The notes under the pieces were generated by a model. It made no database searches. It was not told where the DNA came from and was given only the letters and a program-made list of their open reading frames with translations. Positions 1 to 7,978 of a stretch of DNA of 35,595 nt are shown in pieces (within the stretch, counting starts at the first letter, position 1; every line of letters starts with the position of its first letter). The translations under genes and the position numbers were made by a program. The stretch lies in contig JAIOZV010000013.1 in assembly GCA_021740425.1 (NCBI GenBank), forward strand, positions 1 through 35,595, given 5' to 3'. This stretch comes from Bacteroidales bacterium. Lineage in GTDB: Bacteria > Bacteroidota > Bacteroidia > Bacteroidales > 4484-276.

Positions 1-1
1 A

Positions 2-232
2 CACATCATGCACCTGCGCAGTGCAAGTCAGCTTAAAAAGATTTATCTGCCAACCTTTAAAAATATTAAACTTTATCCTTTGCTGGCCATTTGCCCGCCT
101 TATCAAACCAATTATAAACCAGTAAGTAAATTGTTGGATGTTTTGAGAAAAGCAGAAAAAAGTGTTATTGAAATAAAATCTTTCAGCAATATAGCAGATC
201 AGATTGTGACAGTTTGCAGCAAATACAAATAG
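2..232 (+). CDS. C-terminal end of an unrecognised protein (partial)
   Basis: The reading frame is open from the left edge of the window to a TAG at 230-232, so this is most likely the last 76 or so codons of a gene that starts outside. The visible part is basic and mixed alpha/beta in character, with a cysteine-proline pair (ICPPYQTNY) in the middle and a helix-like tail ending in SKYK. I see no motif that names a family. An ATG at 8 is in frame, but no promoter can be judged because the upstream sequence is absent. The gene runs towards the minus-strand ATPase module, so the two converge. Confidence 0.5.
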   Translation, partial: HIMHLRSASQLKKIYLPTFKNIKLYPLLAICPPYQTNYKPVSKLLDVLRKAEKSVIEIKSFSNIADQIVTVCSKYK

Positions 233-357
233 TTATTCCGGTTTAGAAACCTTTTTGCGCAACCTAACCCGATGGAGAATTCTAAAATCAGGATAATATC
301 CTGTAAAATTACTTTTACCCCTTCAAGTGATTTTAAACCTTATTGGCCTTCGATTAT

Positions 358-759
358 TTATGTATGTTTTTTCTCAGTAATCCAAAAACGATGGTCTTTG
401 TCAAGGAAAACAACATAAAAGATATTATCTTCTATATAACCAACAATCCGTTCTTTTCCTTTAACTCCAATCGTACTCCATTTTACTCCTTCAGGAACGT
501 GTTTAGGATGAATGAAATCAGAGTTATCCGGAAAGTTATCATATAGTTTGATAATTTGCTTACCTAAAGCTTCTTCAATCGAATAAGCACTGATTTCTCT
601 TAATCTTGTGAGTAAATTTGATAATATCCTTTCTTCTTCCCATTCTTCAAATTTTTGTCCCTGATTAATATCGAAATCCTTTAGACTAAAAACAACAAAT
701 CTGCGAGGAGCTCCAGACCTAAAGTCTAACCCTTTTCTTTTTCTACCAGGACTGCTCAT
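358..759 (-). CDS. 133-residue partner of the AAA15 ATPase, possible effector
   Basis: This small soluble basic protein has no signal peptide or membrane segment. The N-terminus is rich in Arg and Lys (SSPGRKRKG). A central part contains FDINQGQKFEEWEEE (about residues 29-43) and a predicted helical stretch. The last third, about residues 92-128, looks like short beta strands: VKWSTIG, ERIVGYI, FYVVFLD, then KDHRFW. The strand series ending in a charged His-containing turn resembles the end of RelE/HigB-type toxins, but this is an impression and no catalytic set is certain. It is not a RloB protein and shows no TOPRIM motif. Its ATG at 757-759 lies inside the end of the ATPase gene (17-base overlap), which implies co-translation. 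Function is not assigned; a partner or effector of the ATPase is the inference. Confidence 0.75.
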   Translation of the reverse strand: MSSPGRKRKGLDFRSGAPRRFVVFSLKDFDINQGQKFEEWEEERILSNLLTRLREISAYSIEEALGKQIIKLYDNFPDNSDFIHPKHVPEGVKWSTIGVKGKERIVGYIEDNIFYVVFLDKDHRFWITEKKHT

Positions 760-2062
760 CGTACATTAATTCTACTAAATGACTGTCAATATCGAAAAAA
801 GAAATTGCTCCATATTTGCCATTAATGTAATTTTTAAAATAAGAAGATGTATTCCTAACATCATCTGTCTTAAAATCTGCAAGAGAATATATTTGGGATG
901 AACCAAATTGATCCTTTTCAGTAAACCAAATTTGGTCTCTTCTAAACAACTCTTTATCAAGCAGAGAAGTATCATGTGAGGTGAATATTAATTGTGCATT
1001 TTTTTTATTGTATTTATGGAAAAGCTCAATGAGTTTTTTTGTTAAATGACTATGAAGTCTTGAATCTAATTCATCTATTATTAAAACTTTACCATTTTTT
1101 AAGGTATCGTACCATGGACCTAATAAGTTTATAAACTTTTTGGTGCCTTCTGACTCCTGATTTTCAAAATCAAATGGAATAGTATCAATCAATAAGTTAT
1201 TTTCATCATACTTTTTATGCCACGTTGAGATTTTAATTTTTTTTGTTCCTCCCTGTTTTAATTTATTTAAGGCATCGAAAAAGCTTGCAAGGGATTTATC
1301 ATTTGTTTTGTTTACGATTTTATTGATATCTTCTTCTTTAAGTTCAATCTCCTCTATTGTAATATTTGAAATCTCTAGAGTTCTAATAATTAATGATAAC
1401 CACTTATTAAAATTTTTATCCTTTTTGAGTTTCTCAATAGTGTAAATCCCATAGCCGACATCTTGTAATCCACTTATGAAGTTTACGTTATTAAACCATT
1501 CAATTACATTGTTTGATATTTCTCCATTAAATTGTGCAACAAGACTTAAGAATAAAACATTTGCTCTTGTTTTAGATTCTAAATTTAAGCCTTCTCTAAA
1601 TGAGGATTTATTAATTTTAAATTTATCAAAGTTCCTTTCAAATAGTGGAACTTCTTTTGTCGTAGAATGGAAAAGCCATTCACTTACTACTTGACTACTA
1701 TCAATTTCGAATCCATATCTATATTTTGTTCCTTTTCTAATAAAAGTTACTTCAAATCTTGATGGTAGTTTCTCGGAGTTTGAATTTAAAAGGAATTTTT
1801 CTGTTTGAATTTCACTTTCTTCAACAAGTGCATCCCTAAATGAAGTTTTAACAAATTGTTTCATTTTTTGTAATCCATTTACCAGATTACTTTTTCCACT
1901 TGCATTATTACCGAAAATAGCAGCAGACTTTAAAATTTTAAATTTCTCAAAATTAAAAGTATTGTCAGGTTCATGTTCTTTAAAAGAACGAACACCAATC
2001 ATTGATAAAGAATTTGATTCTTTAAATGATTTGTAATTTTCAAATTTATATTCTAAAAACAT
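743..2062 (-). CDS. AAA15 family ATPase (COG1106-like, SMC/OLD-type fold)
   Basis: This 439-residue predicted ATPase is of the kind that pairs with toxins or nucleases in abortive-infection systems (RloA, AbiLi, AriA relatives). Visible parts are the start FENYKSF, typical of this family, a Walker A GNNASGKS at about residues 51-58, a family motif ESEGTKKF near 303-310, a Walker B VLIIDELD at 326-333 and a switch histidine in TSHD near 363. The usual coiled-coil or insert region lies between Walker A and Walker B. I chose the ATG at 2060-2062 because the next upstream start (2086) falls in a TAnnTTTG promoter box. It overlaps the downstream 133-residue gene. Three sampled 60-base lines in this module gave about 25-28% G+C, against 43-50% in sampled lines from nearby genes, which suggests acquisition. 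Its trigger is unknown. Confidence 0.85.
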   Translation of the reverse strand: MFLEYKFENYKSFKESNSLSMIGVRSFKEHEPDNTFNFEKFKILKSAAIFGNNASGKSNLVNGLQKMKQFVKTSFRDALVEESEIQTEKFLLNSNSEKLPSRFEVTFIRKGTKYRYGFEIDSSQVVSEWLFHSTTKEVPLFERNFDKFKINKSSFREGLNLESKTRANVLFLSLVAQFNGEISNNVIEWFNNVNFISGLQDVGYGIYTIEKLKKDKNFNKWLSLIIRTLEISNITIEEIELKEEDINKIVNKTNDKSLASFFDALNKLKQGGTKKIKISTWHKKYDENNLLIDTIPFDFENQESEGTKKFINLLGPWYDTLKNGKVLIIDELDSRLHSHLTKKLIELFHKYNKKNAQLIFTSHDTSLLDKELFRRDQIWFTEKDQFGSSQIYSLADFKTDDVRNTSSYFKNYINGKYGAISFFDIDSHLVELMYDEQSW

Positions 2063-2083
2063 GGTAATACTAATTAATTTTTG

Positions 2084-2091
2084 CAAAAGTA
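2084..2091 (-). promoter_or_regulatory. -7 box TACTTTTG for the ATPase module
   Basis: On the minus strand this is an exact TAnnTTTG box about 21 bases ahead of the ATPase ATG. No good TTG element was found 18-20 bases upstream, so only the -7 half is supported. It argues that the two genes are transcribed from their own promoter. Confidence 0.45.
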
Positions 2092-2143
2092 AACAAATTT
2101 ACAATAATGAAGTTAAATGGCAAAATTTAATTTTTAAATGTTG

Positions 2144-2401
2144 TTAAATTGTAAAATATGAAATAAAAGCGCAAGTTTGCATGCTTATAAAATGAAGACT
2201 AAGATCTAATTCCACAAACACAAATCCAAAACCCAGCAACATAATCGGGATTGAATTCTCTCCCAACATAAGTGCAACAAGCATATATCCCACGAATACT
2301 GCCAGGAAAACAATGAGTGCATAACAAATTGCATGGACTTTTGTACCAGATAATATTGGCAAAAATCCTCCAATGATAAAAACCGATTGAATAAATATCA
2401 C
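2144..2401 (-). CDS. Small hydrophobic protein, doubtful gene
   Basis: The frame encodes 85 residues from a GTG at 2399-2401. It is strongly hydrophobic with about three possible membrane helices (roughly residues 2-17, 24-46 and 50-68) and a short charged patch GENS. No family was recognised and no TAnnTTTG box stands ahead of it. AT-rich intergenic DNA can give hydrophobic frames by chance, so it may be non-coding or the remnant of a larger membrane protein. Without it, 2063-2509 is a gap of about 450 bases containing only the two flanking promoter boxes. Confidence 0.3.
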   Translation of the reverse strand: MIFIQSVFIIGGFLPILSGTKVHAICYALIVFLAVFVGYMLVALMLGENSIPIMLLGFGFVFVELDLSLHFISMQTCAFISYFTI

Positions 2402-2487
2402 CGATATTTCGATTGACTGGTTTTATATTGGTGATTTAATGGCATAAAATATTCAGAGGCATGTCAATCACTTTTTGCAAAATGGGC

Positions 2488-2495
2488 TAACTTTG
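2488..2495 (+). promoter_or_regulatory. -7 box TAACTTTG ahead of the first glycosyltransferase
   Basis: An exact TAnnTTTG element lies 14 bases before the GTG start at 2510. A TTG at 2475-2477 is only 10 bases upstream, which is too close to be the usual -33 element, so the promoter is only half matched. The 5' leader would be very short. Confidence 0.4.
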
Positions 2496-2509
2496 CAAAA
2501 AAGTAGCAC

Positions 2510-3640
2510 GTGAAAATAGCAGTTAATACCAGACTTTTAATAGAAGGGAAGCTTGAAGGCATCGGTTGGTTTACCTACGAAAACCTGAAAAGAATTACCC
2601 GTCAACACTCCGAACATGATTTTTACTTCATTTTCGACAGGAAATACAGCAACGAATTCATTTTTGCTGACAATGTTCATCCCATGGTGGTTCACCCACA
2701 GGCAAGGCATCCCGTTCTATATTATTTATGGTTTGAGCAAGCCATTCCCCGTGCCCTTAAAAAAATTGGAGCCGATATGTTTTTTTCACCCGATGGGTAT
2801 TTATCTTTGAATACCAGTGTACCCTCCATGAATGTTTTTCACGATTTGAATTTCGAACATTATCCCAAAGACCTTCCATGGATTGAGCGAAAATTTTACA
2901 GGCATTATTTTCCTGAGTATGCCCATAAAGCATCACGTATTGCAACAGTTTCAGAATATTCAAAGTCTGACACAGTGAAACTTTACGGCGTTGATAAGAA
3001 TAAAATCGATGTGGTTTACAATGGCGCAAACGAAGAATTTAAGCCTATTGAAAATGTTGAAAAAAATGCAATCCGAAAAAAATATACTTCCGGAGCTTCT
3101 TACTTTATTTTTGTGGGCTCACTTCATCCACGTAAAAACCTGAGCCGTTTATTTGCAGCATTTGATCTTTTCAAAAAATGGGATCAGCAAAATATTAAAC
3201 TGTTGATTGTTGGCGAAAAAAAATGGTGGACGGCTGAAATCAACACTGCTTTTGAGAATATGGAGCATAAGGATGCGGTTCTTTTTACCGGCAGGCTCAG
3301 CGCAAAGGAACTCCACAGCGTACTTGCTTCGGCTCTTGCAACCACTTATGTGAGTTATTTTGAAGGATTTGGTATTCCGATTTTGGAATCGTTTTTTTGC
3401 GATGTGCCGGTTATCACTTCAAATGTTACCTCCATGCCGGAAGTTGCCGGGGATGCAGCTTTGCTTGTTGATCCTTTCTCCATCGAATCCATTTCTGGAG
3501 CCCTTAAAAAAATTGCCACCGATGAAAAACTTAGATTGTCCCTGATCGAAAAAGGGCGTGAAAGACGAAAAATGTTTAGTTGGCAAAAAACATCCGAACG
3601 GCTTTGGTGTTCTATGCAGAAACTATTGGAACAAATTTAA
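2510..3640 (+). CDS. Glycosyltransferase family 4 (GT-B fold)
   Basis: This 376-residue enzyme probably transfers a sugar from a nucleotide donor to a surface glycan in the cytoplasm. The N-terminal half carries the glycine-containing acceptor-domain start (GKLEGIGWFTYE, about residues 13-24). The C-terminal half has the Glycos_transf_1 signatures: FVGSLHPRKN at about 201-210 and the EX7E pair in EGFGIPILE (E285 and E293), followed by VPVITSNVTSMPEV. There is no signal peptide or membrane segment. The start is a GTG directly after a TAnnTTTG box. The next gene begins 8 bases after its stop, so the two are probably co-transcribed. Donor and acceptor cannot be read from the sequence. Confidence 0.88.
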   Translation: MKIAVNTRLLIEGKLEGIGWFTYENLKRITRQHSEHDFYFIFDRKYSNEFIFADNVHPMVVHPQARHPVLYYLWFEQAIPRALKKIGADMFFSPDGYLSLNTSVPSMNVFHDLNFEHYPKDLPWIERKFYRHYFPEYAHKASRIATVSEYSKSDTVKLYGVDKNKIDVVYNGANEEFKPIENVEKNAIRKKYTSGASYFIFVGSLHPRKNLSRLFAAFDLFKKWDQQNIKLLIVGEKKWWTAEINTAFENMEHKDAVLFTGRLSAKELHSVLASALATTYVSYFEGFGIPILESFFCDVPVITSNVTSMPEVAGDAALLVDPFSIESISGALKKIATDEKLRLSLIEKGRERRKMFSWQKTSERLWCSMQKLLEQI

Positions 3641-3648
3641 AATTCAAA

Positions 3649-4230
3649 ATGACCAAATACCTCCTGACATCTTTTCTGATATTCATACTACAGATACAAA
3701 CTTTCGCTCAACAAAATGAATCTGCCTTAAAGACCTCCATGCAATTTTTAGAAAATCTTTCAAGTGAGGATTTTGAGGCCAACAAAAAATTCATGGCGAA
3801 ACTCTATGCTACTGATGATTTTGCGGATAAACTTTCCGATTCATGGCATTTCCAAATCGACAAACTGGGAGCTTTTCAAAACCTTAAAAGCACGAAATAT
3901 GATTCCTTCCGGGATTACGATATAGTTTATCTTACATGCCGGTTTGAAAATTCGGATTACACCATCAAACTTGTTTTCAACAATCGGCACGAAATCACCG
4001 ACATTTATTTTATTCCCTACCCGCCGCTCATTGCGGCTGGCGATTTAAACAGTTTGTGGATAATCATGTTTCTCATTTTATGGGAACTTGCATGGAAGGC
4101 CATGGGATTATGGAAAGCCGGCAAAAATCAAAAATTAGCCTGGTTTATTTCGATTTTTTTACTCCCAACTGCAGGGCTTTTACCCATTTTCTATACATTT
4201 TTCATCAAAGAAAATGAAAGCCACGGATAA
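3649..4230 (+). CDS. Signal-peptide protein with two C-terminal membrane helices (DUF5652-like end)
   Basis: The chosen ATG at 3649 gives 193 residues starting with a clear signal peptide (MTKYLLTSFLIFILQ, cut near TFAQQ). A longer frame from 3580 overlaps the glycosyltransferase and would bury that signal. The exported middle (about residues 25-120) resembles a DUF3887-type NTF2-like fold, with a helical start (FLENLSSEDFEANKKFM) and strands such as YLTCRFEN. After it come two membrane helices, IIMFLILWELAWKAMGLW and AWFISIFLLPTAGLLPIFY, in the pattern of the DUF5652/PLDc_N-like end domain. The function is unknown. It follows the glycosyltransferase by 8 bases and ends before a hairpin terminator. 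Confidence 0.7.
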   Translation: MTKYLLTSFLIFILQIQTFAQQNESALKTSMQFLENLSSEDFEANKKFMAKLYATDDFADKLSDSWHFQIDKLGAFQNLKSTKYDSFRDYDIVYLTCRFENSDYTIKLVFNNRHEITDIYFIPYPPLIAAGDLNSLWIIMFLILWELAWKAMGLWKAGKNQKLAWFISIFLLPTAGLLPIFYTFFIKENESHG

Positions 4231-4276
4231 GTAATTCCATTTTCAAAACGATTTTCTCGCGGGTTAGCCCAAAACT

Positions 4277-4306
4277 AAAAAAGCATGCCCTCAGGCTGCC
4301 TTTTTT
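4277..4306. terminator. Bidirectional hairpin between convergent genes
   Basis: A run of A, a GCA(T)GCC arm, a CTCA loop, a GGCTGC(C) arm and a run of six T form a bulged stem. T-runs are present in both reading directions. It sits between the stop at 4230 on the plus strand and the fabI stop at 4325 on the minus strand. Confidence 0.65.
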
Positions 4307-4324
4307 GTTATGATTACACTTGCG

Positions 4325-5194
4325 TTAATCTTCGATTTTCATCATGTCCTCGTCCTGATCAGGGCAGTCTTTACATTCCAGACTTCTATTATACATGGCC
4401 ATAGCCCGGTTGCTCATACCCATACTTGAGAATCCGCCATCATGAAAAAGGTTTTGCATTGTTACTTTTTTCGTAAGATCTGAAAAAAGCGTAACACAAT
4501 AATCAGCACATTCATCGGAAGTAGCATTTCCAAGGGGCGACATTCTCTCGGTAAAATCCATCAGGCCATCGATACCTTTAACTCCGCTTCCGGCAGTAGT
4601 CCGGGTTGGAGATTGAGAAATTGTGTTTACCCTGATTTTTCGTTCTCTGCCATAAATGTATCCAAAACTTCTTGCAATCGACTCAAGCAATGCCTTGGCA
4701 TCAGCCATATCATTATAGCGGTAGAGTGTCCGTTGAGCGGCCACGTATGACAATGCCAAAACCGACCCCCATTCATTAATTGCATCCAGCTTGTAGGCAA
4801 CCTGCAACACTTTGTGAAATGAAACCGCTGAAATATCAAGGGTTTTCATAAGATAATTATAATTCAGTTCATTATAAGGGTTTCCTTTTCTAACATTCAT
4901 CGACATTCCAATCGAATGTAAAATAAAATCGATTTTACCGCCAAAATGCTCCATTGCCTTTTTTACAAGTGTCTCCAAATCTTTTTCGCTGGTGGCATCA
5001 GCCGGGATTACAATCGATCCGGTTTTTTGGGCAAGTTCATCCAATTCACCAAATCGAAGTGCGACCGGTGTATTGGTCAGAATAAACTCAGCGCCCTCAT
5101 CATGAGCTCTTTCAGCGACTTTCCATGCTATAGACAAATTATTCAGAGCACCGAAAATAATTCCTTTCTTCCCATTTAATAAGTTATAAGCCAT
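4325..5194 (-). CDS. fabI: Enoyl-[acyl-carrier-protein] reductase (NADH), FabI
   Basis: This short-chain dehydrogenase-type enzyme reduces the trans-2-enoyl-ACP double bond, the last step of each fatty-acid elongation round. Over 289 residues it shows the FabI nucleotide-binding start GIIFGALNNLSIAW (11-24), NTPV, the DFILHSIGMS stretch (89-98), and the catalytic set Y150, Y160 and K167. The 10 and 7 residue spacings match Y146, Y156 and K163 of E. coli FabI. Length exceeds the 262 residues of E. coli FabI. Part of the excess is a tail after the HDGGFSSMGMS end motif that contains CKDC and an acidic run (residues 274-289). It is the last gene of the bamD-to-fabI run, 107 bases after recN, and a TAnnTTTG box upstream suggests it can also be transcribed alone. 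Confidence 0.95.
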   Translation of the reverse strand: MAYNLLNGKKGIIFGALNNLSIAWKVAERAHDEGAEFILTNTPVALRFGELDELAQKTGSIVIPADATSEKDLETLVKKAMEHFGGKIDFILHSIGMSMNVRKGNPYNELNYNYLMKTLDISAVSFHKVLQVAYKLDAINEWGSVLALSYVAAQRTLYRYNDMADAKALLESIARSFGYIYGRERKIRVNTISQSPTRTTAGSGVKGIDGLMDFTERMSPLGNATSDECADYCVTLFSDLTKKVTMQNLFHDGGFSSMGMSNRAMAMYNRSLECKDCPDQDEDMMKIED

Positions 5195-5228
5195 TTTACC
5201 TTATTTAGTTTTGATTTAAATTAGCGGT

Positions 5229-5236
5229 CAAAAATA
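5229..5236 (-). promoter_or_regulatory. -7 box TATTTTTG ahead of fabI
   Basis: An exact TAnnTTTG match on the minus strand lies about 35 bases before the fabI ATG. No clear TTG was found at the expected distance upstream. Confidence 0.4.
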
Positions 5237-5301
5237 CAATTATTCTTTTAACAGGATTTTTGTGAGAACCGCAGGATGAGGCAAAATGAGGAATAAGGAT
5301 A

Positions 5302-6957
5302 TTAATTTTTCATTAACACCCGGGCTGTCTGCAATGCTGAGTTGCTAACATTTGAATCTGAAAGCATTTTTGCTATTTCCACAACCCTTTCCTCCTCAGT
5401 GAGCAACTTAACAGATGTTGAGGTTGAATTTTCATGAGATTCCTTGGCAACCAGGTAATGGTGCATCCCGCGTGCCGCAATCTGAGGCAAATGTGTAATT
5501 GAAATTACCTGTATTTCACTGGCTAAAGTTTGCATAATTGAAGCCATTTTCCCTGCAATTTCACCTGAAATACCACTGTCGATTTCATCAAAAATTATTG
5601 AAGATATAAGGTTTTTTGCTGCTATTTGTGATTTTACGGCAAGCATCAACCGCGACAGTTCCCCACCCGAGGCAACCTTGGCCATCTCCTGTAACTCGCC
5701 TCCTTTGTTGGCATTGAACAGAAAGGTGACTTTGTCAGCCCCAGAATCATTGAGTTCAGTGCTGTGATGCAAATTCAATTTCACCTCAGCATCAGGCATT
5801 CCAAGCCAAAAAACTTTTTCCTTTAGCCGCGCCTCCAGCTCGCTGATCGCATTTTGCCGCCTGACCGACAATTCATTGGCCAAAGCTTCAATTTCACTTT
5901 TAATGTTTTTCAATTTTGAACCGGTGGAAGCTATCTCGTTTTCCAAGGATTGATGCTGCTCAATTTTAAGCAGGTATTCCTCCTTAACCTTCGTCAAACC
6001 ATCGATTTCACTAACCCGGTGTTTTTGCTGAAGATGATAAATCAGATTGATACGCTCATTGAGTTCATTTTCACGTTCAGGATTCACTTCAACGCTATCT
6101 TCAATTTTGATAAGATCGTTGGCTATATCATCGAATTCCAGGCTATTGCTTTCAATCCTGGCATAAATCTGCGACAGCTCGCGCGAAATATTTTTGAGTG
6201 GCTTGATTTCTGCCAGTATGTTTTTAAAAACAGAACTTAAACCATATTCACCTTCAATCAGATTTAGGGTTGCGGCCAGTCTGGTTTTAATTTCACCTGC
6301 ATTATTCAATATTTTTAGCTCCTCCTCAATTTCATCCTGTTCACCTGTTTTCAATGCGGCCTTGTCCAATTCATCGTATTGAAACTTATAAAAATCCTGC
6401 TCAATTTCTGACACTTTCTCTGCAGCAACAAGTTTTCCCAATTTTACCCGCAATCGTGTGTATTCCTCAAACAATTTCCTATAACTTCCCAAAATCTCAG
6501 TATTACCCGAAAAATTATCGAGAACGTTAAGCTGGAAGCTTGCGCTCTGGAGCAGTGTAGTACTGTTTTGTGAATGAATATCAACAACCTTGTCGGCAAG
6601 TTCGCGAAGCTGAACAAGGCTTACAGGTGTATCGTTGATGAATGCTCTTGATTTTCCTGATGGAAGGATTTCCCTCCTTAGAATTGTATTTTCAGCATCA
6701 AAATCAAGATCATTTTCAACAAAGAAACTTTCGAGCTTCGATTTTTCGGTGACAAAAAAACCCTCAACAACACATTTTTCTGATTTATTTTTCAGGGATT
6801 GCAAATCTGCACGCTTACCAAGTATAAGCGAAAGTGCCCCGATAATTATGGATTTTCCGGCACCGGTTTCGCCTGTCATAACCGAAAAACCCTCAAAAAA
6901 TTGAATTTCGAGCTTATCGATCAGCGTATAATTTTTGATTACAAGTTGCTTTATCAA
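5302..6957 (-). CDS. recN: DNA repair protein RecN
   Basis: RecN is an SMC-like ATPase that acts at double-strand breaks in recombinational repair. The 551 residues begin with the family start (MIKQLVIKNYTLIDKLEIQF). Walker A GETGAGKS is at 29-36, a coiled-coil middle rich in Glu, Lys and Leu follows, the ABC signature ASGGELSR is near 430, Walker B IIFDEIDSGISG starts at about 454 and the switch histidine is in ITHLPQ near 489. The start must be TTG at 6955-6957: a TAA stands two codons upstream in frame, and the first internal Met (residue 27) is too close to Walker A. A TAnnTTTG box at 6984-6991 could drive it apart from porD. The length is normal for the family. Confidence 0.95.
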   Translation of the reverse strand: MIKQLVIKNYTLIDKLEIQFFEGFSVMTGETGAGKSIIIGALSLILGKRADLQSLKNKSEKCVVEGFFVTEKSKLESFFVENDLDFDAENTILRREILPSGKSRAFINDTPVSLVQLRELADKVVDIHSQNSTTLLQSASFQLNVLDNFSGNTEILGSYRKLFEEYTRLRVKLGKLVAAEKVSEIEQDFYKFQYDELDKAALKTGEQDEIEEELKILNNAGEIKTRLAATLNLIEGEYGLSSVFKNILAEIKPLKNISRELSQIYARIESNSLEFDDIANDLIKIEDSVEVNPERENELNERINLIYHLQQKHRVSEIDGLTKVKEEYLLKIEQHQSLENEIASTGSKLKNIKSEIEALANELSVRRQNAISELEARLKEKVFWLGMPDAEVKLNLHHSTELNDSGADKVTFLFNANKGGELQEMAKVASGGELSRLMLAVKSQIAAKNLISSIIFDEIDSGISGEIAGKMASIMQTLASEIQVISITHLPQIAARGMHHYLVAKESHENSTSTSVKLLTEEERVVEIAKMLSDSNVSNSALQTARVLMKN

Positions 6958-6983
6958 AACTTAAGGAGTATTGGTGTTGAAGG

Positions 6984-6991
6984 CAAAATTA
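6984..6991 (-). promoter_or_regulatory. -7 box TAATTTTG ahead of recN
   Basis: An exact TAnnTTTG element lies on the minus strand about 26 bases before the TTG start of recN, in the 80-base gap after porD. No matching -33 element was found at 18-20 bases. Confidence 0.35.
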
Positions 6992-7037
6992 TAGAAATAT
7001 GGTGACGAATTCAGGAATCAAAAAAAATAAATCAGTG

Positions 7038-7940
7038 CTAATTTTGACTGATAATTTTTTGATAATCATTTGCATGGGAAGGGTCAATTTCTTTTAAAAT
7101 GTTTACTGCTTTTGTTTTGTCCATGGGTGCGGCATCCGAAAAAATATTGATAAACTCGTCCCGTTTGGCATCAACAAAAAGTTGCATGGCAAATAAACGG
7201 GGCTTTTCGCGATGTGCACGTTGCAACATTTCAAGGGCTTCCATAATACCCTGACGTCCGTTTTCTACATTATCGTACATCAAATCCAGACCTCTGCGGT
7301 GATATTGGTAATTGGCTTTACGAATATTGCTGTAAGATGAATTGGTGTAATTTTCTGCCAGCCAATACCTGTTTTTCATACTCTCAAAAGCTTTCCATCC
7401 TGATTCACGGGCACTTTGGGCTACATTAACAACATTCTGGGCTTTTTCAAAATAGGGATTTCCACCCATACTTTGATAAGAATCGAAATCCAACCCGAGA
7501 AAAATATAAATATAATAGGCTATGGTTGCTGTTAAGTTGGAGGTAAATGAGTTTTCGCTAAAATCGATGGACTGTCCTTCCTGCCACTGAAACTGAAAGT
7601 CGTTGTCGATGTAATTGAAAACTGTTGAGTTGTAGGAGGTACCGTAAATCGGGCGTTTCAGCACAAGGTTTATCCTGCCGCGAAACTCATCCGATGATAC
7701 TTCTTCGGTAATGGTGATGCCGATAGTACATTCGATACGTTCATCAATTTTATATGAATATTGGGTCCAGTGTCTGTCGTTCACAAATTCGTACAATCCT
7801 TTCCTGAGTTCACTAAATTTTTCACGATTGGTTTGCTGAATCTGAGGAGCCGAAACCTGCACTGAAGCATTAAATTCCTGCGCAGCAGCAAGCCACGGCA
7901 AAATAAATACCAAGCTGAAAGAAAGAAAAAATTTAGTCAT
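7038..7940 (-). CDS. porD: PorD/DUF4835 family protein, T9SS-associated
   Basis: This 300-residue exported protein belongs to the DUF4835 family, whose Porphyromonas member PorD is needed for type IX secretion. It has a signal peptide (MTKFFLSFSLVFILPWLAAA, then QEF) and the family's early motif FNASVQVSAPQIQQTNREKF. The stretch YNSTVFNYIDNDFQFQW and the later YYIYIFLGLDFDSYQSMGG are also typical. I chose the ATG at 7938-7940 because it puts the signal peptide at the N-terminus; a start 12 codons earlier would hide it. It follows coaBC by 38 bases in a gene order conserved in many Bacteroidetes. Its exact biochemical role is unknown. Confidence 0.88.
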   Translation of the reverse strand: MTKFFLSFSLVFILPWLAAAQEFNASVQVSAPQIQQTNREKFSELRKGLYEFVNDRHWTQYSYKIDERIECTIGITITEEVSSDEFRGRINLVLKRPIYGTSYNSTVFNYIDNDFQFQWQEGQSIDFSENSFTSNLTATIAYYIYIFLGLDFDSYQSMGGNPYFEKAQNVVNVAQSARESGWKAFESMKNRYWLAENYTNSSYSNIRKANYQYHRRGLDLMYDNVENGRQGIMEALEMLQRAHREKPRLFAMQLFVDAKRDEFINIFSDAAPMDKTKAVNILKEIDPSHANDYQKIISQN

Positions 7941-7978
7941 ATCTGCAAAATTAAATTGATGCGCAAATGCTTTCAAAT

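Noticed and set aside
290-302. Short perfect inverted repeat AGGATAATATCCT
   Set aside because: It has no T-run and a stem of only five pairs. It could be an operator, but nothing supports that.
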